From NCBI GenBank assembly GCA_001972305.1, contig BDDD01005195.1:98157-162156 (forward strand): a stretch of DNA of 64,000 nucleotides, read 5' to 3'. The stretch is from Cephalotus follicularis. Taxonomy: Eukaryota; Streptophyta; Magnoliopsida; Oxalidales; Cephalotaceae. Under the pieces are notes generated by a model. It saw only the letters and a program-made list of their open reading frames with translations. It had not been told where the DNA came from and ran no database searches. How positions within the stretch are numbered: position 1 is the first letter of the stretch; each line of letters starts with the position of its first letter. The position numbers and the translations under genes are program-made. Below, piece after piece: positions 1-11,666 of the stretch.

Positions 1-147
1 TTTTACGACACCCATCAGAGGGCGAGAAATGATACTCTTTCACCTCCTATTATAATGGAGAGGATGGTGAATCACAAACTGAAATGAATATGTCAATTAC
101 CCTTTATAGGTCAATCACTTAACTGATTAATCTTGTATTTTTTTTAT

Positions 148-481
148 AGTAGAAGTACCGGGATGCTGTTGGGCCAGATACTGTGGAAGGGGCCCGATGG
201 TACTAGCCTTCAACATCGTGGCATGGACAGAGGCGACTGGAGGTCCACGGAAGGGCAAGATCTGTGGAATGGGGAACTACATGACTTCCATGAAGATTCT
301 ACCACAAGCACTTCGAGGTACTCAGCCAGGAATTGGGAGTCAGAGTCGCCCATTCACTTCATAGCCATCAGTGGCGAACGCAGGTGGTGGCGAGGTCTCA
401 GAGATTTTCCAGCAGGTAGACCAGCTGCAGACGACGATGGAGACTTTTATGGGTCAAATGACGCAGATGATGGCGTCTTAG
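148..481 (+). pseudogene. C-terminal end of a plant CACTA transposase (TNP-like)
   Basis: The meaningful frame is the one containing TEATGGPRKGKICGMGNY (227-280). It matches the conserved C-terminal motif of plant Ptta/En/Spm transposases, typically written GGPxxGRxYGxG. A likely intron acceptor (TTTTTTTATAG) lies just before 148, so this looks like the last exon. The frame is interrupted by TAG at 362-364 and continues through a Gln- and Met-rich, possibly coiled-coil tail to TAG at 479-481. A longer overlapping open frame (133-501) has no recognisable content. I infer a broken last exon of the CACTA transposase. A frameshift or sequencing error cannot be told apart from true decay. Confidence 0.7.
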
Positions 482-840
482 TCCAGAAGCACACCATCTG
501 ATCAGAGTTCACCGCGGACTCGGCACCCCCGTTTCTAGCCATCTCAAGACTCGGACCATAGCTATGACGAGTCGTAGTTTGTTGAGTTTTGACACATTTT
601 AAGGTTGTTTGTAAAAGTATTACACTTATTATAAATACACTATAAAGCCAATTTACATTGTTTTGTTAGGTTAATGTGAATAAAATGTGTCGTTTAGTAG
701 TAATGGATGGAGTCAATAATGTATGATTGTGAAATATAAACTGTTATTATGGCTGCTGCTAAAATGAATTACAAGTTTTGCTTGGATATAGGGAATGGAT
801 TCCGCTGGTATTTCCACCAGTTAAATCTGTAGAATTGCTA

Positions 841-1225
841 GGGCATGGTGAGGGCATTGCGAGGGTAATTCCCTCGCCATTCTGCAGCAAATATTCACAG
901 TGAGGGTTGGCGAGGGTATAGGCATGTACGAGCAGAGGACGGCGAGGGGAGCCTGCCCTAGCTAAGCCCTTGCCATGGCGAGGGCACGACGAGGAAGGGT
1001 AACATGCCCTCGCTGTGGCGAGGGTATACCGGCGAGTGGATCCAGCCCTAGACATACCCTCGCCATGGAGAGGGTAATATACGGCGAGGGGACTGGACTC
1101 TCGCCGTACCCTCTCTAAGTGGACGGCGAGGATGAATTTGGCGAGGGTTTTTTCCCCTCGCCATGCCCTCGCCGTTGAGTCAACGGCGATGGGACGGCTA
1201 GGGGAAGTGCCCACGCCGTTGACCT
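841..1225. repeat. CACTA subterminal repeats (GGCGAGGG motif)
   Basis: About twenty copies of GGCGAGGG or its complement CCCTCGCC in both orientations, many in back-to-back pairs, in a GC-rich island within AT-rich DNA. CACTA transposons bind their TNPA-type protein at such subterminal motifs. The position immediately inside the terminal repeat fits that role. Confidence 0.85.
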
Positions 1226-1261
1226 ATTTTTTAGTAGTGTTCTAAGTGGTAGTACCCATCT

Positions 1262-1452
1262 AAGCGCATGCTCGACAGTAGTATCTAGAGTGTGGTATCT
1301 CTGCCTGTAGGTGGCTCAGTATAGTATAGCCATTCGATGGGAGTATCTGGAGGGCTCGCTCGATGGTAGTATCTAGAGTGCAATCAGTATAGCCACTAGA
1401 CAGTAGTATCCAGAGAGCTCTCTCGACGGTAGTTTCCAGAGCGTAATTGGTA
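1262..1452. repeat. degenerate tandem repeat, motif GACAGTAGTATCTAGAGTG
   Basis: Four to five imperfect copies of a motif like CTCGACAGTAGTATCTAGAG, spaced unevenly by roughly 40 to 60 bases. No open frame. It follows directly after the CACTA end and probably belongs to an older repeat into which the CACTA inserted. Confidence 0.6.
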
Positions 1453-1636
1453 TAATATAGCCTGAGGGCGGTGATGATCTAGTCAGAGGGAAAAGATGGG
1501 GTAACCATCACCTAGCTTCCTATTTAGAGTCACGAAGTAACTCTAATAGGAATAGTCTAGTACGATCAATCAATCAATGTAAATAGCCAATAGGCAATGA
1601 GTATCTGACCAGAGAGAACATATTTATATGTATATA

Positions 1637-1905
1637 ACCATCACCTAGCTCCCTGACTAGAGATCATTGAAGCACCTATGGTTACAATCAATCAATCGGT
1701 TATCAACGCGACTACACTGTCGTTTAATACGATGGGTCGGTCGGCCAATAGGCGGTGAATGACTAACCATATGGAGAAGATGTATATATACAACTATCGT
1801 CACGCATATATGACTAGAGATCACGAAAATGCCTACTGTCTTAATCAATCACCAACACGACTACACAATCGTTTAATACAACGAGTCGGTCGATGGGTGG
1901 ACTAT
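1637..1905. repeat. two diverged direct copies of a ~130-bp unit
   Basis: Segment 1637-1760 (ACTAGAGATCATTGAAGCAC, CAATCAATCGGTTATCAACG, GTTTAATACGATGGGTCGGTCG) recurs in diverged form at 1811-1905. A third, weaker start lies at 1502-1530 (CCATCACCTAGCTTCC). This is non-coding tandem duplication of unknown origin; the short open frames over it carry no known domain. Confidence 0.55.
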
Positions 1906-2680
1906 AGTCCAAACAGTCAGTCAATCAATCCAATGGTCAATGATTCAGTCAGTCAATCACATCAATCAAAAGTGTTGTATAATCAACTGATCTATCAAAA
2001 GATCAAAACCTGCCTAACCGAGATAGAAAACTATTTAAACAGGCTTGAGTGATCTCAAGTATGATTTGGTCAAGTGGTCATTTGAAAACAAGTTGGAAAA
2101 CAACACTCTTTTTTGGAGTAAAAGTATCAGACCAGTCGATTATTAGTCGACTGGTGAGGTCCGTAAGTCAACTTGTGAGTGCAGTTCAATAGACTTTTAT
2201 TTTACTAGATTATGCAGAACAACGGTTTTGCTATTCTGTAAATCTGAGACAATCTTAGGGTTTTGATAACTTTTCTCAAATCTGTTTACAATGAAACTTT
2301 AGCTGTATAATCTAGATATTAAGTCATTTAGATTGCCCGAAGATCCTCAAATCAGAAATGGGGTGTTTTAGATCTAAAAACTCATTTTCATCAATTTTCA
2401 CATTCAATTCATTTCAGTCAATTTCAATCAATATAATCACTCAATAACATTTTATATGTACATAAGCTTAAGCATTTTAGGTAGAGTTTATCTACCTAAC
2501 AACCAAAAGCTTGTTGTGATAATTTAAGACAGAAAAGTGAGATTGGACTCAAGTCCAAGATCCATCGATTTGTGTAAGCTTCTAAGGATGTTCTTGGTGC
2601 AAGATCGCAGCTCAAAACTGCCCTCTAATGCCACAAATTTGGGCAGCCAGTAGTAAAGGATAGGATATGGGTCATGTGGT
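1906..2680. other. intergenic, nothing recognised
   Basis: AT-rich DNA with many short TCAATCAATC runs and TCAGTCAGTCAATC near 1915-1970. I see no gene or clear transposon end. It may be the distal part of the minus-strand LTR proposed to the right. Confidence 0.4.
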
Positions 2681-2795
2681 ATGGTTTTTGTTTGTTGTGG
2701 TGAAGAACTAGAGAGGGAAAAAAAGAGAGGGGGATCGGGTAAGGGAGAGAGATGTGAGGGAGATGAGTGTTTTGTGTTGTATGTTGTGTGTATGA

Positions 2796-2855
<60 letters not shown>

Positions 2856-3158
2856 TGGTTTGTATGAGTTATGTGAGAGTTTGGGAGGTTTATATAGAAA
2901 AATGAGTGGTCACGGTTCAATTAAAACATGTGGTTATAAATAATTGGAATCCCACACTTCTGAAACTCAGTTTAAACGTACACGAGCAGTAATAGAAATG
3001 TGTATGCTCAATCAATAAAATAAGAATGAGTATATAAAATACTACAATCCAGTCAAATATAATATATCGGGTATATAAAATAGTTCAATCGATTAACATA
3101 GTACAATAACGATGCATACATATAATAAAATACAGTATATAAGTTCGGGTCGCTACAG
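2681..3158 (-). mobile_element. LTR-like promoter fragment (probable Gypsy LTR)
   Basis: On the minus strand this begins TGTAGCGACCCGAAC at 3158, resembling the TGTGACA(A/T)CCG starts of the Tekay-like LTRs at 6194 and 11666. About 260 bases in there is a TATA-like CTATATAAACC (complement near 2886-2896), followed at once by a pure CT tract. TATA followed by CT-rich leader is the same order as in the plus-strand LTR at 6194 (TATAAAAG near 6564, then a CT tract). No other end or target duplication was found, so the boundary is a guess. Confidence 0.4.
2798..2850. repeat. (GA)n microsatellite
   Basis: An uninterrupted AG dinucleotide run of about 26 units. It lies at the presumed transcript leader of a minus-strand LTR and produces artefactual Arg/Glu and Ser/Leu open frames on the two strands. 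Confidence 0.97.
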
Positions 3159-3515
3159 CAAGCTTCAATCCACAAGGTTTGATTAATCAAACAAGAAAAT
3201 CTGCTTCCCTTTTATGCTTAAAGGTTTGGTAGTGTGAGAGAGAGAGTTTGAGAGGCTTATGTTAGGTTTTGAGAGTGAGAGTAAAGAGAAGTGAGAGAAT
3301 GAGATGAAAATATGAGTGTGGCTTTTATATTGAGTTCCAAAATTCGCCCATGCTCAAAACATCAATAAAATAGTCGAATAAACATGTATATGGGTTTAAA
3401 TATCCCAACCTAACAAATCAATAAATATGCAAGCCAATATGCAAAACATTGGTATAGTAATTAAAGATGATGCAATAAATGCTAAAAGAGATAATATCGG
3501 ATCTCGGTCTCTACA
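3159..3515 (-). mobile_element. second LTR-like promoter fragment
   Basis: On the minus strand it starts TGTAGAGACCGAGATCCGAT at 3515, has a TATA-like AATATAAAAGCC (complement near 3320-3331) and then a CT-rich stretch. It repeats the architecture of the neighbour at 2681-3158 without close sequence identity. It stops abruptly where that neighbour begins. I infer two related LTR fragments placed end to end, or one nested in the other. Confidence 0.35.
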
Positions 3516-4147
3516 AACTTTGTCCTTAAAATTTTATAGATATTTACGGATGTGATCTTAAACTTTTAACTATCAACTTATATTTAGTTTGGTAATATTG
3601 TGATGTGCCTTGCTATGATTTGTTACATGTACGTTGCTTGAAAGTAATTAAAAATCAAATGTTAAAAGCGTAATAAGTGAAAAATGGATTGAATAACTAT
3701 TTGATAAATATCTGAATCAAATTATGTAACTAAAGTTCAAAACAGTTTTGAACTACATCAATTCAATTTCTTTTTAGCAAACACCAATTTGCTGTGTTGT
3801 TTCCAACCATAGAAGTTGAACCCCTCACAACAATACCAAACATAGGCTTAATCTGGAAACTTTAAGATAGATTGCAATTTGGTCATAGTTGTTGATGATC
3901 TTATTTTTGGTTTAGTTGCAAACAATTGCTAACTTTCATAACTAAATTGGCAATGCACAAAGTTTGATATTGGGTTGTAATGTGCTACTTCGATGAGAAA
4001 ATAGAAGATTAAGCCTATTTTTATTGATGAGATGAGTGATTTTAGCTGATTGAAACAAAACCTATTCAGGTCATACATTGATTATTTAGCATCAACAAAA
4101 AAAAAAAGTTAGCTTGGTTTGAGTTTTACGACTAACTCAGGTGGGAT
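3516..4147. other. intergenic, nothing recognised
   Basis: AT-rich DNA with a short poly(A) run near 4096-4107. No open frame, repeat or transposon terminus could be supported. Confidence 0.5.
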
Positions 4148-6193
4148 GTAACACCCCAAGCTCGAAAGGTGAGCTCATGATGTCACTATCAGTCATATTC
4201 AGTCACTTAATCTAATGGTTGAGTATTAGTTAAGTCCATCAATATGCGGAACAATTAAAAAATATCAATCAATATACATTAATCCATTCAAGAAACTTAA
4301 ATGAATATTTGTATTCATTACCATCCAAAATACAATAAAGTCTTAAACAGTTCAATGCAATAAATCCACTGACAATCTTTCAGTCCCATCATCTGTAGCC
4401 ATCAACTCATTGATCGTTGCTCCTTGCTACTCGTCCTTTACACAATGTCAATACCCCATCCCGAATGATAGGTTAGCTCTATAGCCAAGTAGAAGAGTCC
4501 TCATGCACAAATGGAATGAACAGTTTATACAGTAATAATGTATGTCATGGTATATGCATGAATGCCAATTGTGATTTGACTATTCATATACAATCGTCCA
4601 ATACTGGTGTATAAGAATAAGATCTAATCAATCAATCATATCCAATCACCTATCAGAAAATTCAGTACAAATGTACGAAGACACTCAAACAACTTATAGA
4701 GCTTAAGACCTTCTGTATCAGTATCAGTACAGTTGTGACACTCCGGACCCGGTGGAAGTCCATCAAGTCACCTCAATCCTATACAGTCTCTTAATCCATA
4801 AGACGGGTACTAGTTAAGTCTATTCCATACAGCGAAAAACCATAAAATCTTTAACTTTAATTTATATGTGCATAAATCCATTCAAATACTCTTAAACATT
4901 AATACAAAAATCTACATAACATGTATAACTGTCATATCTCTCTAATAATTACAAATCAGCTTACATAAAAGAGATACATATCAACATATTCCTTGAATCC
5001 TTGCTCCATGTATCTCTACTTTCCCTGATCTCTGTATCCCTGACCACTGTCACTTGCCCCTGCTCCATCTGTACCTAATCACATAAAGTCGTTAACCAAC
5101 TCATTTATATGTAGGCATGTATATAAGTCGTTAACCTAAACATACACTCTTATCCATACATCTATAAGACAATCAAGAGGTTGACCAGATATATACCACT
5201 GTCCCATACCAGCATATATAAATGGTTAACCTAACATACAACTATCTGTAAGTCTAAACTCCCCCTTTTTAAGGTGGCACAAGCTCGAGTTTGAAACATC
5301 TAGTTACCTACCGATAGATTGATATAAGCTCAACTAGAACTAGTAGCCTACCGTTGAGATCGATAGGAGTTCAACTAGTTACAGATCCATAAAACCATAC
5401 CGTAATACCATAGCATACTATCATATCCTATCGTACCGTAATCATCGTGATTCTAGAACCCCTCGAAGGTGGCACAAGCTCAAGACCTAGACATCCAGTT
5501 GCCTACTATTGAGATTGATAGGAGCTCGACTAGACCCAGTTGCCTACTAATAGATCGATCGAAGATTAACTAGTCACGAGAACCATGCCCTATACATACA
5601 TGAGTATAAATCCTCATGAAGGTGGTACAAGCTCAAGGTCTATGCATCTAGTCCCTAGCGATATATTGATAGGAGCTCGACTAGTACCAGTTGCCTACCG
5701 ATAGATGAATAGGAGCTCAACTAGTCATGTACCATGAGTAACTTTTGTAGAGGGATAAGTCGACTATAGATCGACGCCTAGCATACATAACTAGAAGTTA
5801 CAAATTCACTCTATGGTGAACACCTACTGACTCTCAGTTACCCCTACTATTCCATACAAAATTCTGCGAAGAAACTCATTTAAAACCTTTACACGGGCCT
5901 AGAATAGAACCCAGAAGAAAACCCTTTTGAAAACAGTCTTTAAAAACTACAGTTTGCCTTAAGCAGTGATGTTCTGAGCTTAGGCGTTGATACCTTGCGC
6001 TAAGCGTTGACTGTTAAACAAGGCGTCATTGCCTAGAGTAGGCAGAAACTTTATTTCATTTTTCAAATTTCCTAAGCGGAGACGCTATAGGATAAGCGTC
6101 GTCGCTTATCTAGACAATGCCAAGGACAGACAAAGCTTTGATGGTCAAAACAGTAAGTCATCCTTAAAATACCCTCTAAGCGGCAGCGCTCAA
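4148..6193 (-). mobile_element. two Gypsy LTR 3'-end remnants (minus strand)
   Basis: TGTAACACCCCAAGCTCGAA at 4148 and GTGACACTCCGGACCCGG at 4735 are both followed by a shared core, CACTTAATCTAATGGTTGAG versus CTCTTAATCCATAAGACGGG, then TA(C/T)TAGTTAAGTC. The same signature occurs at 32727 and 50934. On the minus strand these read as LTR ends of the ...GGGGTGTTACA type seen in Tekay-like Gypsy elements. No primer site or coding remnant adjoins them. 5750-6190 additionally carries repeated TAAGCG/CGCT words of unknown origin. Confidence 0.45.
5270..5735. repeat. long-period tandem repeat (three units, ~155-195 bp)
   Basis: The phrase AAGGTGGCACAAGCTCGAG or a near copy occurs near 5272, 5466 and 5620. 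Each is followed by two half-units of the form TTGCCTACCGATAGATTGAT plus AGGAGCTCGACTAG. The repeat is therefore hierarchical: three long units, each built from two short ones of about 50 bases. No coding content. Confidence 0.7.
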
Positions 6194-8372
6194 TGTGACA
6201 ACCGTGTCCCAGTCAATTTCTGAACTTGCCCCTATGAGCCACATGACTATCTGTTTGTCAATCAGTTGCATAATTTCATGCATGGCATACATGACATATA
6301 TTTCACATTACTCATGTTTTATGTTATTTTATACTACTTAATAATTTATAGGCCTTGATCGATTAGATTTTTCTAAAATGCTTTTAAGATTTTATGTAAA
6401 TTCATGTACCTTTTAATGGTATTAAATGATATTGTATTTTATTTGCTTTTCAATATGGAAACTACCTTATATTTGTTAAACTGATAAAAATATCAAGTGA
6501 CCAGTCCATTGATGAATTTGGGTTCAACTGGTACAAGGATCGGACTACCGGTGGGGCCATGGCCTATAAAAGCTCATCTTCTCCCCTTTCTCTCTCTCTC
6601 CCTCTCTACACACAAAACTTTAACCCTATTGTTCGAAGTCTTCCCGGTATCGGATCGATGCAAGACCACCACCATTGGACTCCTCTCTGTTGGGGCTTCT
6701 TTAATCATAGAAGTCACCGCCATCCGTTGTCGTTGAACGCTGTGGATCGACGCCTACCGGGGTCCAACCACCATAATCTGAAAGCTGATCATCACCATTT
6801 GACCACCAGAAGCGCCCGAAACAGCCACCGAAAGCTCGCGGCTTGTACTGCTATGACGAACCCCTTGTCGTGCTCCGTTCAGTGTTCTGAGACTATAGTC
6901 CGACTCCTTTTGATGAGATGAAGCTAACTGTACCAGCCCTGTGACCAACCGAGGCCGACAAGGCGATGTTTTTATAATCGTACTTCTGCTACTGTTGACC
7001 GTATAGGTTGGTTATAGTTTTCTGATATCTGCACGCATTCCATTGCATAAAGCATTACACGGCATAGTACGTGTTTGAGTTTCTGCTTAATTGCCGAGTC
7101 TGGTCTGTCATGTATATATCTGACTGTTGTCCGTATAGCAAAGTACCCTGCTCTTGTTTCTAGGCCGGGTGCGTCGTACTGTGTGTGGAACTTTATGTTT
7201 AGTCATATTAATTATGAAACGCTTTTAATGCTTCTATAGATTTCTGAAAATTCCATTCAATTATATTCTGAAATATTAAAAGGAAACTAGTAGCCGTATT
7301 CACGGCCTATGTCTTCTATAAATTAGCTTTACAGCAAGGATATTTTAAGTCACTTCGACTTCTGCTTTAAATACATGTTTTAAATAGTATACATTGTTGA
7401 TGCACTTGGGGAGTTAGATCATTGATGATACTGTTACCACCTTAGTGGCTTATCTCTGCACGTGTATTGAGCTCTGTTGATAAGTGGGCACGACGGTACC
7501 TACGTCACTTTCTGCTGGACGTTCGGCCCGATGGGGCCCAGTCGTCATTATTACTATCAGGGACCCTTGCATCACCTGTATTACTCTATTTTACTTCTGA
7601 TATTACTCTGTTTTAATTATGATATTATTCTGTTTTACTTCTGATATTATTCTGTTTTATTTCTGTCTTAATTATGTTTTAAATTTTGTTTTACTCTTTT
7701 TTAATTATGCTTATCTGTATACCGATACAAGTATTTTGATTTGAACTTTGAATATAGGCGAGCGAGTGTATCCTGAGTCTTTTTAGTTTCATCTCACTAG
7801 TCTTGTGGACTAACCCCCTCCCTGCTTTACTTTCTTTCAGTTTTTAGACCAGTGATTCAGCTCTCGTGTCGAGCTTACTTTTCAATTGTATCCGTCGATC
7901 AAGGTTTTACGAGGAGGTACTTAGTACTCCTACCGAGTCTGCTTGCCTCATTTCTGCATTTCATGCACCTGGGGCATTTGGGGAGTTTTATTATATTGCA
8001 TAACTATGTTTTGTATATATTAAATTTACTTTCTATTCTTTTACTTCCGTTTGGTCGAGGCTGAGCCCAACCTTTTTATCATTACTTCTTTAAATTGTGA
8101 TTTGCTGAGGGTTGAGCCCATTTTATCAAATGTGTTTTTTATTTACAGGGGGCATAGTCTGATAAACTGATACTACATGCCTGATTTTCGTAAAATTTTA
8201 AGAGTTAGAATTTTGTTTAAGTTTTCAGAAAAGTTCAAACTTATGATTTTTAATGTGACTATATGATTTTAGACAGTTTGCAAATTGGTTTTTAAAATAT
8301 ATCACGTCGAGGGTTCCAAAGGAGGCTTGTCACATGATGGTCACATCCGTCTCGGTCAGGATGGGCGCGACA
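6194..8372 (+). repeat. 5' LTR of the Tekay-like element
   Basis: Starts TGTGACAACCGTGTCC and ends GGGCGCGACA. A TATA box (TATAAAAG near 6564) is followed by a CT-rich leader from about 6585, the expected U3-R layout. The last part, around 8141-8200 (TTTACAGGGGGCATAGTC...), reappears inverted at about 9235-9300 in the solo LTR. The two are related but clearly diverged. Confidence 0.85.
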
Positions 8373-8374
8373 TT

Positions 8375-8388
8375 TTGGTATTAGAGAT
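8375..8388 (+). other. primer-binding site (initiator Met tRNA type)
   Basis: TTGGTATTAGAGAT, two bases after the LTR, matches the usual plant TGGTATCAGAGC primer site with C-to-T and G/A changes. Confidence 0.75.
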
Positions 8389-8486
8389 TTGGTTGTTAGA
8401 TTCTGTAGACATATCTACTTGTCACGCATAGCATCTAAACATTCTGTTAGTGTCTGACCCTAGTATGTCTGGTGTAAGTAGCAGCT

Positions 8487-8941
8487 ATGCCTCGTAGAGC
8501 AGGTCGACCTCCCCGTGGAAGGGGCAGAGGAAGACCCCGTAGAGTCACACATCCTGTTGCTCAGATAGAACCAGAGCTTGAGTTTGTCATCATGGCACAT
8601 GAGCAGGAGCCATATGTTTAGAGCACTCGCGTATCTGATGAGTCATCAGTCCGGGTGCCACAACCCCCACCCCCACCCCCACCATCAGTTGACGCTACAC
8701 AGTCAGAGCTTCTTCAGGCAGTCGCCATGCTTACTCAGGAGCTTAGCACCACTTGAATACATACTCTGCCTATTGAGCAGGTGAGATGCCTAGGAGGCAC
8801 TACTTTTTGTGGTACTACTGACCTTGCAGTAGCCGAGGCATGGATTCGTAGGATGGAGCGGATCTTTCAGCAGATGAGAGACACTGATGATAGCAGGGTT
8901 CTGTATGCATCGTTTTTACTGGACATGAGTGCCTTACACTG
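8487..8941 (+). pseudogene. N-terminal Gag fragment of the Tekay-like element
   Basis: The ATG at 8487 opens a frame beginning MPRRAGRPPRGRGRGRPRR, the Arg/Gly-rich start of chromovirus Gag. A proline run (CCCCCACCCCCACCCCCACC, about 8662-8681) follows, then AVAEAWIRRMERIFQQM (about 8824-8874), the conserved start of the retrotransposon gag domain. The frame has in-frame stops TAG near 8620, TGA near 8756 and TGA at 8939, after which the sequence is no longer Gag-like. About 150 codons remain of a Gag that is normally several hundred. It cannot produce capsid protein. Confidence 0.8.
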
Positions 8942-8942
8942 A

Positions 8943-9049
8943 TGATTCAAAATTTAACCACTTTATGGACATGTCTTAGACCTTAAATCTCAAAGCGTGT
9001 GGCCCTCTATAGTCCATACAATAAATAAGTGGGCGAAAGGCTTTCTAGT
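8943..9049. other. short spacer with target duplication CTAGT
   Basis: Unassigned sequence between the truncated Gag and the solo LTR. Its last five bases (9045-9049, CTAGT) are the left copy of the target-site duplication, repeated at 11667-11671. Confidence 0.8.
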
Positions 9050-11666
9050 TGTCACGCCCAGAGCCAGCCCCGCTGGAATTCGTCATGCCTGCTACGAGGC
9101 CAAGCCTTCCAACAGAGACTCACCTCGTAGGTTCAGCAGAACAGAGTTTCAGAAAAGAATTTTAAAACATAAAGTTTCTTCAAAACAGAAAAGTTTCTTG
9201 AAAACATAAAAATAATTCTAACTTTTAAAATTTTACGAAAATCGGGCATGTAGTATTCGTTTATAGGACTATGCCCCCTGTAAATAAAAACACAATTTAT
9301 AACATCACACTCCCGAAGGAGGAAAAGTTTGTAATGGGCTCAGCCCTCAACAGACCACACTCCCGAAGGAGGAAACAGTTTATAAAATGGGCTCAGCCCT
9401 CAGAGATCACAATTTAAAAAGAAAACAAGTAATGGGTTGGACTCTGCATTAACCGTATTAACAAAACTTAAAACTTGAATAGGGCTCAGCCCTTTTAAAC
9501 AAAAACCAAAACAGTTATATAAAAACACAAGTAATGCAGAAATTTAAATACTAATGAAATGATAATATGCATGTGTTGACTCTAGTAGCATGCCCTTTAT
9601 ATGGTCTCACCTCAGCAGACAAACAGACTCCAGCTGACAAAGCGCAGCAGATTAACCTGTCAGAACTAAAAACAGAAAACAGAGTAGAGGGTTAGTCCAC
9701 AAGACTAGTGAGATGGAACAAAAAGACTCCGCAGAGTTTTGCTAGCATATAAATATCTTTGCAGAAGAGATATAACAAAAGTATAAAATAAATTGAAAAC
9801 AGAATTTCAGAAACAGAAACAAAAGCCAGAATCTGGTTTATAAAACCATTTAAGACATTTTAAACAGAATAAATCCTCAGATTTTCATACATACATATAT
9901 ATGATAGTAACAGAGTTTAAACAGAAAAATATATAAAGATGTCATGGGGTCTACTAAGTAAGGTCGACGCCTGGGCCCCGTCGGGCCGAACGTCCAGCAG
10001 AAAATAGTGGCAAGGACACCGTCGTGTCCAAGCATCAGCAGAAAGTCATACACGTGTAGACAATGCCTCTCATGGGCATCATAAATATATATATAATACA
10101 ATACCGAGATCACCATGCATCTAAACATATTAAACAGATTTTCAGAAAACAGAAACTCAGACTTCAGAATACAGAATACAGAGACTCATCCGAGTCATCA
10201 AAACAGATTTAAACAGTTAGAGGAATCATTTTCCTCATCGTATACAAATATAGCAGAAAATAGTGTCATAGTATGACTATAACCGTGCGAGCATTTGAAA
10301 ACAGTAAATGAAAGTTTCAGACATTAAAACTTAAACAGATTTCAGAACAGAAACAGTTTCAGATTCATTCAGATACGGAAAACAAAACGTAAAACGTTTC
10401 AAACATTCAAACCATTAAAAGAAACTCCATAGTAAAAAGGTTAAAGAACATCGTTCCACTCACAGTACAGACGAGCGAGTCCCTCGACTGGTCGCCTCCA
10501 TGGCCGACCTCAAAGGTAGGATCCTCTGCCAATAGACAGACAGACAGATAACAGACCATCAGTACTCAGATAGACAACAGACTATCAGAACCTAAGCATG
10601 CACAAAACAGTGCAATGCGTTATGCAATAAAATGCGTGCAGATGTCAGAAAACCATAACGACCTATCCGGTCGACAGAAACAGAAGTTTGATTATCAAAA
10701 ACATCTTTTAAACCTTCAATTTAAACATCCGTTCGAAAACATTAAAGTAAGTCCAAGTGGTCGTCCAGGTTATCCAATTCGAGTCATATAAGCAATTCAA
10801 GTTCATATGCAACAGAAACAGATACAGAAATGCAGAAAATAGCGGAAAACAGAACTAACGGAACAAAGTTCAGAGTTTATCGAAAGCCGATGGAACGGAG
10901 TATAGAGCTCGAATCTCGCAGCGGAATTGGAACGGATCACATCACAGCAGAGAACGGAGTCAGAAAACTATCCGAAATTTCTCGCCGGAGGGTCGCCGGC
11001 GCGTGGGCCCATCCGGTGATCTGCGCTGCCGACGTCGTCACGAGACGAGGCTGGCACCGTTCGAACGGCCGCAAAGCCAGGAGTCCGAATCTAGGATCGC
11101 CTTACCGTGACGACCTCCGGAGTCGCCAGAACGATGAAGAACAGTGGCCGGGAGAGAGAAGTGCTCACCGGGCGCTCACGACGCGGTTGTCGACGTCGAG
11201 GCTGGGGCCGGTGTACTCGGGAGGTCGTTGTGGTTCGACCGATACCCTCGCTGGCGTCAGATCGGCACTGACGCCGGCGGTAGAAGCCAGATGGCAGAGA
11301 GAGACGGGAGAGAGGAGAGAGAAACTGGGGAGAGAGAGAGAATGGCATAAAAATGAGAAAATTTTGTATTTCTCATATATATTCAACTCAAACTAAACCG
11401 ATACGGACAAAAATTGGATATTTAGGACATACCACTTGGCATATTTTCCGAATTCAGTAGCAGTTTCAATAAAACGTTGTTAAATTTTTCAGCAGAGAAA
11501 ACTTAGTTGTTACGCAGAAAAACCATCATAATGAAATCGAAATGGTAAAAAAATTTATAAATGCCGTGATGCATATGTCATAAGCCAGAAAAACAAATTA
11601 ACAGACAGATAGATAGAAGCCCCGCAGGCTCACAGACACCGACCGTACAAGGACACGGATGTCACA
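9050..11666 (-). mobile_element. solo LTR, Tekay-like Gypsy
   Basis: A 2617-bp LTR on the minus strand, from TGTGACATCCGTGTCC (complement ending at 11666) to GGGCGTGACA (complement starting at 9050), flanked by identical CTAGT at 9045-9049 and 11667-11671. It shares its start, the segment around 9235-9300, and a CT-rich leader (about 11290-11345) with the plus-strand LTR at 6194-8372. No internal domain lies within it, so it is what remains after recombination between two LTRs of a full element. Open frames inside, including one of 188 codons at 10830-11396, match no transposon protein and I treat them as chance. Confidence 0.9.

Larger units (their letters stand above)
1..1239 (+). mobile_element. 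CACTA (En/Spm) DNA transposon, 3' portion
   Basis: The right-hand end of a CACTA-superfamily transposon; the 5' end and the main transposase lie outside the window. The terminus is at 1239: read from the right on the minus strand it begins CACTACTAAAAAATAGGTCA, the hallmark CACTA terminal inverted repeat. It is preceded by a dense subterminal repeat zone (841-1225) and, further in, by the end of a TNP-type transposase gene. The next three bases, TTC (1240-1242), would be the 3-bp target duplication, but the left end is not visible to test this. The combination of terminal sequence, subterminal repeats and transposase remnant makes the class secure. Whether the whole element is autonomous cannot be judged. 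Confidence 0.88.
6194..8942 (+). mobile_element. truncated Ty3/Gypsy element, Tekay-like (LTR, PBS, gag start)
   Basis: A long LTR (6194-8372) is followed by an initiator-Met-type primer site and the beginning of a Gag with the basic N-terminus and RRMERIF core typical of the Tekay/Del chromovirus group. Similarity ends near 8942, so nucleocapsid, pol and the 3' LTR are missing. The bases before the LTR are CTCAA, with no partner visible, as expected for a truncated copy. Lineage is assigned from LTR length (about 2.2 kb), primer site and Gag motifs; pol would be needed to confirm it. Confidence 0.8.

Noticed and set aside
133-501. 122-codon open frame at the window start
   Set aside because: The neighbouring frame carries the conserved CACTA transposase motif TEATGGPRKGK; this one is an overlapping chance frame.
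759-1214. 151-codon minus-strand frame
   Set aside because: Produced by the GC-rich subterminal repeats of the CACTA element; low-complexity, no domain.
2681-2920. Open frames on both strands with Arg/Glu or Ser/Leu runs
   Set aside because: Translation of the (GA)n microsatellite.
10830-11396. 188-codon open frame
   Set aside because: Lies wholly inside a solo LTR with intact target duplication and matches no protein family I recognise.
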